Shown here piece after piece: positions 51,286 to 60,367 of a DNA stretch of 64,000 nucleotides. The DNA is taken from positions 1-64,000 of the forward strand of contig DASPIW010000018.1 in assembly GCA_035628915.1 (NCBI GenBank), written 5' to 3'. Position 1 is the first letter of the stretch; every line of letters begins with the position of its first letter. Made by a program: the position numbers and the translations under genes. Source of the stretch: JARBUG01 sp035628915. Lineage in GTDB: Bacteria; Bacillota; Sulfobacillia; Symbiobacteriales; Symbiobacteriaceae. Below the pieces are notes generated by a model, which was not told the origin of the DNA, searched no databases, and saw only the letters and a list, made by a program, of their open reading frames with translations.

Positions 51286-53424
51286 ATGGAGTCGTACTAC
51301 ACGGCCTGTCCCCGCAACTGCGGCTCCAAGTGCATCCTGAAAGTGTTCGTAGAGGACGGCGTCATCGTCCGGATGGGCACCGACGACGCCGTGCCGGACA
51401 ATCCGGTCAATCCCCAGCTGCGCAGCTGCCTGCGGGGCTGGACGTATCGCGAGCGGGTTTATTCCCCGCATCGGCTCAAGTACCCCATGCGGCGAGCAGG
51501 CCGCCGGGGGGAGGGGCGGTTCGAGCGCATCTCCTGGGATGCGGCCCTGGACATCTACGCCGCCATGCTTACCGAAGTGCGTGACCGGGACGGGCCCGCC
51601 GCCCTCTTCTCGATGGACGGCTCCGGCACCATCGGCCTGACGCTGCACAATACCTGGCGGCAGCTGGGACCCCGGTTTCTCCGCCTCGTCGGAGGCTGTA
51701 CCGAGCAGACGCTCAGCTACTCGTCCGGGGCGACCACCGTGGCGCTGCCCTATACGTTGGGCGCCGTGCAGAACTGCAGCGCACCGAACTTCCTGCAGAC
51801 TCGCACCTTGCTAATGTGGGGCTGGAATCCCGCAGAAGGCGGGACGGGCACCAATACCGCCTACTTTCTGCATCAGGCCAAAGAGCGGGGCTGCCGCATC
51901 TACGTCGTGGACCCGCGGTTCTCGGACACGGCGGCGGCCTACGCCGACGAATGGGTTCCCCTCCGACCCGGCACCGATGTGGCCCTCATGAGTGCCATGG
52001 CCCACGTGATCATCACGGAGGGCCTGTATGACCGCGCCTTTCTCGAACGGTTCGCGTCCGGCTGGCAGGAGTGGTTCGACTACCTTACGGGCGCCGCTGA
52101 CGGGCAGCCGAAGACGCCGGAGTGGGCTTCGGCGAATGCAGGCGTCGAGCCCGCCCTGATCCGCCAGATGGCCCGCGACTACGCCTGCGCTAAGCCCGGC
52201 GCCCTGGTGATGGGCCTCGGCCCCCAGCGCTCGGCCTACGGTGAGCAGGTCGCACGCTGCGGGCCATCCCTGGCTGCCCTGACGGGTAATATCGGCATTC
52301 CCGGCGGCTACCCCGGGCTGATGAACTGGATGCTGGCTTTCCCGCCGGACGGCGTGGGCGCCCTGCCCATGCCGCCCAACCCCGTGGGCTCGTCAATTCC
52401 GTGCAACCAGTGGCCGGACCTTTTCCTACACGGCAAGGCCGGGGGGTACCCCGCCGATATCAAGATGGCCATTGCTACCGGCGGCAACCACCTGAACCAG
52501 GGCGGCAACCTGAACAAGGCGGCGGAGGCCCTGCAGTCGCTGCAGTACTTCGTGGTGCACGAGCAGTTCATGACGCCCACGGCCCGGTTCGCCGACCTGC
52601 TGCTGCCCGTCAATACGATTTTTGAGCGGATGGATATCGCCCACGCCAATGGCGCCACCATCTTTATGCCCAAGATCATCGAGTCGCTGCACGAGTCGCG
52701 TTCGGACTGGGAGATCTTCACGGCGCTGGCGGAACGCCTTGGTTTTGCGGATGCCTGGACGGGCGGCAAGACGGAGGAGGAGTGGCTGAAAGAACTGGCT
52801 GCCGCCTCACCCCACCTGCCGGAGTGGGAGACGTTTAAACGGCAGCAGATTGTCCGCTTTGATCTGTCGCGCGCAATTGTGGGGTACCGGGAGCAGATCG
52901 AGGACGGCAAGCCATTTCCGACGCCGTCGGGCCGCATAGAGATCGCTTCGGAGCGACTGGGGCGCCCGGGTATGCCGCGGGTGCCCCAATACCTGGCCGA
53001 TTGGGAGAGCCCGGCTGACCCGGCCGCGCAGCAGTATCCCCTGCAGTTGATCGCCCCCCACAACAAGCGCCGGGTTCATTCCACCTTTGACGGCAGCCCA
53101 TTGCTGGCGGAAGTCGAGCCGCATGCACTCTGGCTCCATCCGGCTGATGCGGCGGCGCGGGCGGTCAAACACGGTGACCCGGTGCGCATCTGGAACGATC
53201 GGGGCGAAGTCTGGGCGGCGGCCAACGTGACGGAGCGCATGCGGCCCGGGGTGGTCGCCCTGCCCCAGGGGGTCTGGTACGACCCGGCGGAGCCGGGGCG
53301 CCCGGGCAGCATCGACCGGGGCGGCTGCGCCAACGTGCTGACCAGCGACCGGCCCACGCCGTTTGCCGGGGCCACCGCTCAGCACACCTGCCTGGTGCAG
53401 GTCGCCCGCCGGAAAGGGAGGTAG
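51286..53424 (+). CDS. dmsA: DMSO-reductase-family molybdoenzyme, catalytic subunit (DmsA-like)
   Basis: 712 residues, ATG after GGGAGG. The N-terminal [4Fe-4S] ligands are Cys-x3-Cys-x3-Cys (CPRNCGSKC) and a later Cys in RSCLRG. The bis-molybdopterin fold is clear (LMWGWNPAEGGTGTNT, DPRFSDTAA, ATGGNHLNQGGN). The likely molybdenum ligand is a serine in SYSSGATT, as in DMSO/TMAO reductases. No twin-arginine leader is present, as the protein starts MESYYTACPRNC, so it should stay in the cytoplasm. The physiological substrate cannot be fixed from sequence; DMSO, TMAO, polysulfide or a selenium oxyanion are all possible. Confidence 0.88.
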   Translation: MESYYTACPRNCGSKCILKVFVEDGVIVRMGTDDAVPDNPVNPQLRSCLRGWTYRERVYSPHRLKYPMRRAGRRGEGRFERISWDAALDIYAAMLTEVRDRDGPAALFSMDGSGTIGLTLHNTWRQLGPRFLRLVGGCTEQTLSYSSGATTVALPYTLGAVQNCSAPNFLQTRTLLMWGWNPAEGGTGTNTAYFLHQAKERGCRIYVVDPRFSDTAAAYADEWVPLRPGTDVALMSAMAHVIITEGLYDRAFLERFASGWQEWFDYLTGAADGQPKTPEWASANAGVEPALIRQMARDYACAKPGALVMGLGPQRSAYGEQVARCGPSLAALTGNIGIPGGYPGLMNWMLAFPPDGVGALPMPPNPVGSSIPCNQWPDLFLHGKAGGYPADIKMAIATGGNHLNQGGNLNKAAEALQSLQYFVVHEQFMTPTARFADLLLPVNTIFERMDIAHANGATIFMPKIIESLHESRSDWEIFTALAERLGFADAWTGGKTEEEWLKELAAASPHLPEWETFKRQQIVRFDLSRAIVGYREQIEDGKPFPTPSGRIEIASERLGRPGMPRVPQYLADWESPADPAAQQYPLQLIAPHNKRRVHSTFDGSPLLAEVEPHALWLHPADAAARAVKHGDPVRIWNDRGEVWAAANVTERMRPGVVALPQGVWYDPAEPGRPGSIDRGGCANVLTSDRPTPFAGATAQHTCLVQVARRKGR

Positions 53425-53428
53425 GCGG

Positions 53429-54784
53429 ATGCAGCTTGGCTTTTTCATCAATGTGCAGCGCTGCATTGGCTGCCACACCTGCGAAGTGGCCTGCAAGGAG
53501 ACCCACAACCTGCCGCCGGGGCCGCGCTGGCGGCGGGTCCGCATCGTGGAAGGCGGCGCCTTTCCCCGGCCCTTCGCATACGCTGTTTCCATGGCCTGCA
53601 ACCACTGCGCCTCGCCCATCTGCGTGCAGGTCTGCCCCGTCGGCGCCTACAGCCGGCGGCCCGACGGCCTCGTCATCCACGACCCGGGGCGGTGCATCGG
53701 CTGCCAGTACTGTACGTATGCCTGCCCTTACGGTGCTCCCCAGTATAATGAAGCAACGGGAAAAGCGGGCAAGTGCGGTGGCTGCCATGACCGGGTCGAT
53801 GAGGGCGCGCACCCGGCCTGCGTCGACGCCTGCCCCGTCCGGGCCATCGAGTTTGGTCCCCTGGAGCAGTTGGAGCGGCAGCACCCCGATGCACTGGCGA
53901 CGCTGCCCGTCTTGCCGGACCCGGCGCTGACCGGCCCGTCGCTCCGGATCCGGCCCCGGGCCGGGGTCGCCGTCAGGCCCACCCGCATTGTGGACGGTCA
54001 TCACATTCGCCGCCCGTTGGAGGAACGCCGCATGAAAGCATTCTCCCTGGTACTTTTTGCTGTACTGAGCCAGGCGGCCGTGGGCCAGGTGCTGGTCACG
54101 CTCTTCCTGCCCGGCTCGCCCGTCACCCGGCTCGCCCTGCCGCTCGGCGCTCTCGGGCTGATCATCGCGCTGTTTCACCTGGGCACGCCTGGCGGCGCCC
54201 CGCGGGCGCTGGCCAACCTGCGGCGCTCCTGGCTCTCCCGCGAGGCGCTGCTGACCGGGCTCTTCACCCTGGCGGCCGGCCTATACGGCTATGTATGGCC
54301 CGGCTGGCCCGCCGGCCTGTGCGCCGGGCTGTTGGGGCTGGCGGCCCTGTACGCCCAGGGCATGGTCTGGCAGTTGCCGACCCGGCCCGAATGGCGCCAC
54401 CCGGCCAACCTGTGGGGGCCGATCGCCTCGGCGCTCCTGCTGGGCGCGCTGACGGTAGCCCTGGGCGGCGGACACAGCCTGGCGGCCCTGCGCGGCCTCG
54501 GCGTCACCATCGTGGCGGCCTCGGGCTGCGTGCTCGTGGCCCTGGGCCTCTGGGCGCTGCATATGGTCAGCATCCCCCGCTCGCCCATGCGGCCGGACAC
54601 CTGGTTCTGGATCCGGCTGGTGGCGGGCGTTGGACTGCCGATAGTCTCGGGCATCAGCCTTGCCTTGGGCATGGAGCCCGACGTGCTGACCACGGGGGGC
54701 GCCCTGGTCGGGGCCGTTGCCGGCGAACTGCTGGGCCGGAACCTCTTTTTCCGAGTGGGGTTCGACCAGCTGCCACAGTTCTAG
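53429..54784 (+). CDS. Fused iron-sulfur and membrane subunit (DmsB-DmsC)
   Basis: 451 residues from ATG 53429 with AAAGGGAGG upstream. Residues 1-195 are a four-cluster ferredoxin (CIGCHTCEVAC, CNHC...CVQVCP, CIGCQYCTYACP, CGGC...CVDACP). Residues about 205-451 form an eight-helix DmsC-type quinol anchor. The two subunits are normally separate. It passes electrons from menaquinol to the catalytic subunit. Its last four bases (CTAG) are shared with the convergent gene's stop codon. Confidence 0.92.
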   Translation: MQLGFFINVQRCIGCHTCEVACKETHNLPPGPRWRRVRIVEGGAFPRPFAYAVSMACNHCASPICVQVCPVGAYSRRPDGLVIHDPGRCIGCQYCTYACPYGAPQYNEATGKAGKCGGCHDRVDEGAHPACVDACPVRAIEFGPLEQLERQHPDALATLPVLPDPALTGPSLRIRPRAGVAVRPTRIVDGHHIRRPLEERRMKAFSLVLFAVLSQAAVGQVLVTLFLPGSPVTRLALPLGALGLIIALFHLGTPGGAPRALANLRRSWLSREALLTGLFTLAAGLYGYVWPGWPAGLCAGLLGLAALYAQGMVWQLPTRPEWRHPANLWGPIASALLLGALTVALGGGHSLAALRGLGVTIVAASGCVLVALGLWALHMVSIPRSPMRPDTWFWIRLVAGVGLPIVSGISLALGMEPDVLTTGGALVGAVAGELLGRNLFFRVGFDQLPQF

Positions 54785-57051
54785 AACTCCAACGTCCGCA
54801 CCGGCCGCACGGTGGCGGGAATGCGGGCTATCGCGTACCCGGGGCCGGGGGTGTGGGGCAGGGCCGTGGCCCGGGCCTCGATCGCGCCGTCCACATCCCA
54901 CAGCATGAGCTCCACCCGGCTGGGGGAGGCAACCCCTGCCACTACATAGGTCCATTCGCCCACCGTCACGGCAGTGATGCCGTCCTTGCCTGCTACCGCG
55001 GCAGCCTGCGCGGCAGCCTCCGGCGGTACCTCCGTCACGTCCACATAGCGGAACGGGTAAAAAGTGCGGAAATGCCACACCCGGTTCTTGTCTGCAGCCG
55101 CGCCCGCCGCCCCGGATTTCGGGTATTCCCGGCGGATGCGCTCGAAGTAGGCCGAGTTGCCCGTCTGGTACCCCAGGCTTAGAAGCGCATCGGGCGCCAG
55201 CGCGCTCCGTGGATACTTGGCCACGAACTCCTCCAACGCTTTCAGGGCGGCCTCCCGCATATCGGCAACCGGCTTCCACAGGGCGACGTCGCGCCCGAAC
55301 CCATACAGCCGGCTGAAAGCCATGGCCCGGGAATAGGCGGCTTTCTCCGCGATGGGCGCCGGGGCGCCCGAAAGCTGCTCGAATAGCGCTGCCGATTGAA
55401 TGTAGTTATTGCTCTCCGCCACCCAGCGGGTGTGGACCGGGTCAAAGTCGCCCTGCAGAGCAAGCAGGGCGTCCATCATGTAGTACTGGCGGGAGCCGCC
55501 CCACAGGTGGTTGTAGAACAGGAACTCATCATGATAGACCGCAGCCGCAAGCTCGTACCGGGCGGCAAAGTCATCGCCGGCCGCAGCCAGTGCCGCCAGG
55601 CGGGCCGCCTGCTGCTGCTGTTCCTTCACCTTCGCCCAGAAGTTCCACCGGTCTCCCCGCCAGCCGGCCGTGATTACGTTCTGCCCGTCGTACCGGCTGA
55701 TGAAGGCTTGCAGCAGGGCGGCTCCATCGGCGTAACGGCCTGCCCGGAGCTGTTTGACGGCCAGGGTGTAGACCACCCCCGGCTTTACTGCGTCAGGGAT
55801 GCCCGATGACAAGCCCCGCAGCTCGGCTTCGCTTAGCTGTACATCGAGGAGCCAGATGATGCGGGAGCGGGCGTGGTGCTCCATCTCCCCGTCGCCGCCC
55901 GTCAGGGGGCCTTCCAGGGCACGCAGCGCCGCTGGATAATCCCCCCGTATTTCATAGCACCGTCCCAGCCGGTAGGCCGCATCATCGGCCCCTTCGTGCT
56001 TGCTGAAGTCGGCAAGGAAGGAGATCCAGCCGCGAATCTCCCGGTCGCAGTCGTACTGTTTGTTGCCATAGTGGCGGTAGAGGCCCCAGTCCGGCACGCT
56101 GCGCCGGTCAATCTCAAAGTAGGGAAGGCCCCGCACGGCCTCGTAGGCGGCGATGCCCCTGGCCAGGAAGCTGTCCGGATACCTGGCCGCGAGAGCCCTT
56201 TCTTTCTCCCAGGGCAGCCAGACCGCCCGGAAGAACCCGTCGCGCTCCAGCGACGCCAGGTAACCCGCGTCGTCGCCCGTCTCGAGCAGCAGGAATTGCC
56301 GCACGGCCGGATCCTGCTCGGTCTGCAGAAGCGCTGCGAAATCCAGCTGCGCCTGGCCTTGCCGCCGGGACATCTGCTCCAGCAGCCGGATTTTGGCCCC
56401 GGTCTGCAGCCGGGGATACAGGGAGAGCAGCAGTTCCCAGCGCTCCGGGTAGTCGGTCAGCTGCAGCGGCCAATCTCCGTTCGGATACGCAAGCATCAGC
56501 CGTTCTAGCTCGTCACGGCTCAGGTCGCGGCCGATGCGGGCGATCAGGACACCCTGGGACCAGGTCGGAAGTGAGAAAAGCATCTGCTTCAGGTCATCGC
56601 GGCCGAAAACCGCCTCGGCCGCATCCGCAAGCCCGGGCTGCCACGGCTGGTCCACGAGCAGGCTCTGCACCACGCGCCTCGCCTCCTCCCGGTCCAGGGC
56701 GATCAGCAGGTCGTAGGCGAAGCGGCTCCAGTCTTCGTTGTATGAGGTCTCCAGCAGCCCGGACCGCAGCCGCGCCACGGTTTCATCCGGCTGTGAGGTC
56801 AGGGTGCTCTTGGCCGGATAGTCCGCCTCGCCCAGGGGAACTCGGGTGGCCCCCGTCGCCTGCCGGTATTCTTGCACGGCCACCGGCCAGGCCGCCTCAT
56901 ACCTGGCCCGCCGCCCTTCCTGGCCCCACCCGTACTGGCGCTGAACATACCGGATCCCTTTTTCGAGGTAGCCGGTCGCATAAAGCCCCCCGGTCCCGGC
57001 CGCAATGCCCAGCACGATTACCGCCGCAACCCATCGCCACGCTCTCTGCAT
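54781..57051 (-). CDS. Large helical-repeat (TPR-like) membrane-anchored protein
   Basis: 756 residues from ATG 57051 with GGAG upstream; ATGs at 57066 and 57081 are alternatives. One N-terminal membrane helix (about 5-25) is followed by helical repeats, for example DDAAYRLGRCYEIRGDYPAALRALEGPL and ALAPDALLSLGYQTGNSAYFERIRREYP, which are tetratricopeptide/outer-membrane YfgC-like in type. No enzyme motif is seen. It is probably a surface-exposed scaffold. It is convergent with and overlaps the DmsBC gene by four bases. Confidence 0.75.
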   Translation of the reverse strand: MQRAWRWVAAVIVLGIAAGTGGLYATGYLEKGIRYVQRQYGWGQEGRRARYEAAWPVAVQEYRQATGATRVPLGEADYPAKSTLTSQPDETVARLRSGLLETSYNEDWSRFAYDLLIALDREEARRVVQSLLVDQPWQPGLADAAEAVFGRDDLKQMLFSLPTWSQGVLIARIGRDLSRDELERLMLAYPNGDWPLQLTDYPERWELLLSLYPRLQTGAKIRLLEQMSRRQGQAQLDFAALLQTEQDPAVRQFLLLETGDDAGYLASLERDGFFRAVWLPWEKERALAARYPDSFLARGIAAYEAVRGLPYFEIDRRSVPDWGLYRHYGNKQYDCDREIRGWISFLADFSKHEGADDAAYRLGRCYEIRGDYPAALRALEGPLTGGDGEMEHHARSRIIWLLDVQLSEAELRGLSSGIPDAVKPGVVYTLAVKQLRAGRYADGAALLQAFISRYDGQNVITAGWRGDRWNFWAKVKEQQQQAARLAALAAAGDDFAARYELAAAVYHDEFLFYNHLWGGSRQYYMMDALLALQGDFDPVHTRWVAESNNYIQSAALFEQLSGAPAPIAEKAAYSRAMAFSRLYGFGRDVALWKPVADMREAALKALEEFVAKYPRSALAPDALLSLGYQTGNSAYFERIRREYPKSGAAGAAADKNRVWHFRTFYPFRYVDVTEVPPEAAAQAAAVAGKDGITAVTVGEWTYVVAGVASPSRVELMLWDVDGAIEARATALPHTPGPGYAIARIPATVRPVRTLEF

Positions 57052-57126
57052 ATCGGACATCTCCATGATGAAACCATTCAACTATTGGGACGCCCCCGCT
57101 GGCGAGGCGGTTCCGCAATAAAGGAA

Positions 57127-57150
57127 GCGAGGCGACTGCGCCTCGCTTTT
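57127..57150 (-). terminator. Terminator of the threonine dehydratase operon
   Basis: AAGCGAGGCG/CGCCTCGCTT, a near-perfect stem. On the minus strand CCTTTATTG follows. Confidence 0.75.
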
Positions 57151-57153
57151 CTC

Positions 57154-57330
57154 CTACTCCTGGCCCTTCTTGAAGCTGTGGGCGCCCTCGTTGAAGACCA
57201 TGCTCTCCTGCTGCGCCTGGCCCTGCTGCCCGTGGTTGTTCTTGGTGGCGTTTGCTCCGTGCCCGGGCTTCTTGAAATTCTCCTGTGCGGCTTCCCGCCC
57301 GCCGGGCGCGGATTTGTCGATGTTCGGCAA
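57154..57330 (-). CDS. Small hydrophilic protein, possibly spore-related
   Basis: 58 residues from TTG 57330 with AGGAGGTG five bases upstream; a GTG at 57339 is too close to the site. It is rich in glycine, glutamine, asparagine and lysine (HGANATKNNHGQQGQAQQE) with no hydrophobic stretch. The composition resembles small spore proteins, but no family is recognised. It is read just after threonine dehydratase, 12 bp past its stop. Confidence 0.65.
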   Translation of the reverse strand: MPNIDKSAPGGREAAQENFKKPGHGANATKNNHGQQGQAQQESMVFNEGAHSFKKGQE

Positions 57331-57342
57331 AGGTAGCACCTC

Positions 57343-58311
57343 CTACCCGATAGCTTCCCCAAGCAAGGAAGCCAACACGCCTGCATCGATATTACCGCCC
57401 GTCAGGATCAGCGCGACGCGCTTCCCGGCGAGTTCCGCAGTCCGCAGCCGCAAAGCGGCGAGCGCAGAAGCCGCGGCCCCTTCCGCCAGCAGGTTCGCGA
57501 CGCCCAGCAGGTCCCGCATCGCCTGCCGGATGGCGCCCTCTTCGACCAGCACCACTTCGTCGCAGTATTTCTGAGCGAGGGCCAGGTTGAGCGCCCCCGT
57601 CGACCGGGTCACCAACTTATCCGCCACCGATCCGACGTTCTCCAGCCGTACCGGCCGGCCCGCCACCAGGGCTGCAGTCATGGAGGCGGCGCCCGCCGGC
57701 TCGACCCCAATGACCCGAATCGCCGGATTGACCGACTTGGCCGCCAGCCCCACGCCGCCCAGCAGACCACCGCCGCCGACGGGCGCAATGATCGCATCGA
57801 CTTCAGGGAGTGCCTGAAGAATCTCCAGTCCGATCGTCCCCTGCCCGGCCACAATCAATGGATCGTCAAACGAGTGAACGGTCACGGCCCCGGTCGCCGC
57901 CGCGATGGCTGCCGCCCGCTCGCCGGCGTCCTCGTAAACCTGGCCCGCCACAATCACTTCGGCGCCGTAGTCCCGGCAAATCTGGCGTAGGTTCGCAGGC
58001 GAGCGCTCGGTCATCACGATGGTGGCCTTCACCCCGAATCGCCGGGCGGCAAACGCCACGCCCTGCGCGTGGCTGCCCCCGGAGGCCGCCACCACACCCC
58101 GCTGTCGCTGCTCCGCACTCAAATGCGCCATGAAGTTGCAGGCGCCCCGAATTTTGAACGCCCGGGTCTCCCGCAGCATCTCCAGCTTCAAATAGACCTC
58201 CGCCCCGGTCTGGCGGCTGAGCGCCGGACTGTATTCCAGGGGTGTGACTCCCACATACGGGGCAATGGTCCGGGCCGCATCCAGCACATCGGTCAAAACC
58301 GGCAGCTTCAT
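57343..58311 (-). CDS. Threonine dehydratase (catabolic type) or serine/threonine ammonia-lyase
   Basis: 322 residues from ATG 58311 with GAGGAGG upstream. The PLP lysine is in ETRAFKIRGACN. The phosphate loop is in the family position (ASGGSHAQGVA), and the glycine-rich PVGGGGLLGG is present. It deaminates threonine to 2-oxobutyrate, or serine to pyruvate. The C-terminal ACT regulatory domains of biosynthetic IlvA are absent, so it resembles TdcB or a short IlvA. Confidence 0.92.
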   Translation of the reverse strand: MKLPVLTDVLDAARTIAPYVGVTPLEYSPALSRQTGAEVYLKLEMLRETRAFKIRGACNFMAHLSAEQRQRGVVAASGGSHAQGVAFAARRFGVKATIVMTERSPANLRQICRDYGAEVIVAGQVYEDAGERAAAIAAATGAVTVHSFDDPLIVAGQGTIGLEILQALPEVDAIIAPVGGGGLLGGVGLAAKSVNPAIRVIGVEPAGAASMTAALVAGRPVRLENVGSVADKLVTRSTGALNLALAQKYCDEVVLVEEGAIRQAMRDLLGVANLLAEGAAASALAALRLRTAELAGKRVALILTGGNIDAGVLASLLGEAIG

Positions 58312-58375
58312 CACAACAGCTCCTCCTCGGGTGCGGGTTCGCGACACCGGCGGCGAAAACATACTCCCAGAAAAT

Positions 58376-58384
58376 TTTATACCA
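58376..58384 (-). promoter_or_regulatory. Extended -10 promoter of the threonine dehydratase gene
   Basis: On the minus strand TGGTATAAA (TG-N-TATAAA), 65 bp upstream of the start. Confidence 0.6.
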
Positions 58385-58454
58385 CGACGATTCGAACTTT
58401 GGAGCAAGAACCTTCGTATTACCCTGTGCAAGGGGAAACGGGGGAGGGTGTGGC

Positions 58455-58754
58455 ATGCAGGAGACGACAACGGGGACCCGTCTGATTCGTGCGGCCGCAG
58501 AGAAAGGGGAATACGGTCGCGCCGTGGAAATCGCCGCCCGCATGTGGCCGGAGGTGGCTCTCCAGCTTGAACAATACCGCCTTCAGATGGAGATCTATGA
58601 ACTGTGCCGGGAAAAGTGCGACTGGCGCCGCGCACTGCGCGCCCTGGCGGATGCCCGGATCGCCGCTGTTGCCGCGGGCGTGGTCGAATTGGAAATGGTG
58701 GCCACGAACCGCCTATACGAGGTCGTGAAGTCCAACGAAGCACGGAGGGCCTAG
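58455..58754 (+). CDS. Small TPR-like helical protein, first of a pair
   Basis: 99 residues, ATG after GGGGGAGGG. It is helical, with a paired-helix pattern (RLIRAAAEKGEYGRAVEIAARMW, then CREKCDWRRALRALADARIAAVAAG) like tetratricopeptide repeats. No family is recognised. The next gene, four bases on, has the same style, so the two may form a complex. Confidence 0.6.
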   Translation: MQETTTGTRLIRAAAEKGEYGRAVEIAARMWPEVALQLEQYRLQMEIYELCREKCDWRRALRALADARIAAVAAGVVELEMVATNRLYEVVKSNEARRA

Positions 58755-58757
58755 GCC

Positions 58758-59084
58758 ATGAGCCGTCACCATACCGGCTACCTTGACCGCGCCGCGGCAG
58801 CCGCTTCCCGTGGCGACTACCTGAGCGCCATGCAATACGGACTGCGGGCGGCCGGCGCCCATCGCGACCAGGCCCATCTACGCTGCGACGCCCTACTGCT
58901 CCTGGCCGTCATCTGCGCTGAACTCGGCGATGCCGAGGCCGCGCTCGCCTACGGCGTGGGCGCCCACCTGGCCGCCGTCCGCCTCCGCGACGCCGAGCGA
59001 GCGGGCAAAGCCGATGCCATTGTCACCATGATTGTGGCGCAACATCCCCATCTGTCAGAGCCTTCCACCCGCTTGTTACACTAG
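58758..59084 (+). CDS. Small TPR-like helical protein, second of a pair
   Basis: 108 residues. Repeats such as AAAAASRGDYLSAMQYGLRAAG and LLLAVICAELGDAEAALAYGVGAHLAAVRL are tetratricopeptide-like. It lies three bases after the preceding gene and upstream of the sucCD operon, which has its own promoter. Confidence 0.6.
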   Translation: MSRHHTGYLDRAAAAASRGDYLSAMQYGLRAAGAHRDQAHLRCDALLLLAVICAELGDAEAALAYGVGAHLAAVRLRDAERAGKADAIVTMIVAQHPHLSEPSTRLLH

Positions 59085-59148
59085 TCACGAATCACTAGAA
59101 CAAATAGCACATATGCTTCAATCCCGCGTTTCCAACCGGCGAGAGATG

Positions 59149-59157
59149 TGTTACAAT
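59149..59157 (+). promoter_or_regulatory. Extended -10 promoter of sucCD
   Basis: TGTTACAAT (TG-N-TACAAT) lies about 83 bp upstream of sucC. No good -35 is seen. Confidence 0.6.
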
Positions 59158-59239
59158 CCGGGAAGTGGAGAAACCGCGCCCATCGGGGTCATTCCGGTCG
59201 GGTTTACAGGTTTCCGCATATTCACCAGGAGGTTGGCAC

Positions 59240-60361
59240 ATGAAGCTTTACGAGTACCTGGCGAAGCAGCGGCTTGCCGAGCATGGTGTCCCTACCGGCG
59301 GCGGCATCGTCTGCCAGACGCCCGAAGAAGCAGAGGAGGCAGCCCGCAAAATCGGTCCGTGCGCAGTGAAAGCTCAGGTTCTGGTCGGTGGCCGCGGCAA
59401 GGCCGGCGGCATCAAGCTGGCCAACACGCCTGAGGAGACCAAAGCCCGCGCCGCCGAAATCCTGGGCATGAATCTCAAGGGTTACATCGTGGACAAGGTC
59501 CTGATTGACCCGCAGCTCACGATCGAGAAGGAGTTCTATGTCTCCATCACGCTGGACGGCATGGCCAAGCTGCCTCTGGTCATGGCCTCCGCCGCCGGCG
59601 GCGTCGAAATCGAGTCGGTTCCCCACGACCAGATCGTCTTCAGCCACGTCGACATCACCACCGGCCTGCTGCCGTTCCAGGCCCGGGAGATCTCCCGGAA
59701 GATCGGCCTGAAGGGCGATCTCGCGAAGCAGTTCGTGAAGATTCTCACGGGCATGTACGCGGCGTTCCGCAAGTACGACGCCGAGCTGGTCGAAATCAAC
59801 CCGCTCGCCCTGACTGGCGGCGGCACGCGCCTTGTCGCGGCCGACGGCCGGTTCAACGTGGAAGACGACGCCCTGTTCCGCCACCCGGAGTTCCCGGTGG
59901 TCGAAGAGGGTACCGAATTGGAGAAGAAAGTTAAGGCGATCGGCCTCGCCTTTGTGCAGCTTGATGGCGACATCGCCGTCATGGCTAACGGTGCCGGCAT
60001 GGCCATGGGCACCCTGGACACCCTTTCCTACTTTGGCGGCCGCCCCGCCAACTTCCTGGACGCCGGCGGCGGCTCCGGCGTGGAGCCCACGGCCCAGGCC
60101 TTTGACGCGCTGCTCGCCACCAACCCCAAGGCGATTTTCGTCAATATCTTCGGCGGCATCACCCGGTGCGATCTGGTCGCTGAGGCGATCATCCAAGTCA
60201 AGAAGTCCCGGGGCATCAATGTGCCGCTGGTCGTCCGCATGGTCGGCACCAACGACGTGCGCGGCCGCGAGCTCCTCGCTGAGAACGGAATTCAGGCATA
60301 CACCGAGATGGGCGAAGCGGCCCGGGCTGCCGTCAAGGCCGCCTACGGAAAGGAGGCCTAA
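59240..60361 (+). CDS. sucC: Succinyl-CoA synthetase, beta subunit
   Basis: 373 residues from ATG 59240 with CAGGAGG upstream. It has the ATP-grasp fold with VKAQVLVGGRGKAGGIKLA and the CoA/succinate loop NGAGMAMGTLD...DAGGGSGVEP. It interconverts succinyl-CoA and succinate with substrate-level phosphorylation. An in-frame upstream extension is not supported by a ribosome site. Confidence 0.96.
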   Translation: MKLYEYLAKQRLAEHGVPTGGGIVCQTPEEAEEAARKIGPCAVKAQVLVGGRGKAGGIKLANTPEETKARAAEILGMNLKGYIVDKVLIDPQLTIEKEFYVSITLDGMAKLPLVMASAAGGVEIESVPHDQIVFSHVDITTGLLPFQAREISRKIGLKGDLAKQFVKILTGMYAAFRKYDAELVEINPLALTGGGTRLVAADGRFNVEDDALFRHPEFPVVEEGTELEKKVKAIGLAFVQLDGDIAVMANGAGMAMGTLDTLSYFGGRPANFLDAGGGSGVEPTAQAFDALLATNPKAIFVNIFGGITRCDLVAEAIIQVKKSRGINVPLVVRMVGTNDVRGRELLAENGIQAYTEMGEAARAAVKAAYGKEA

Positions 60362-60367
60362 ACCAGC

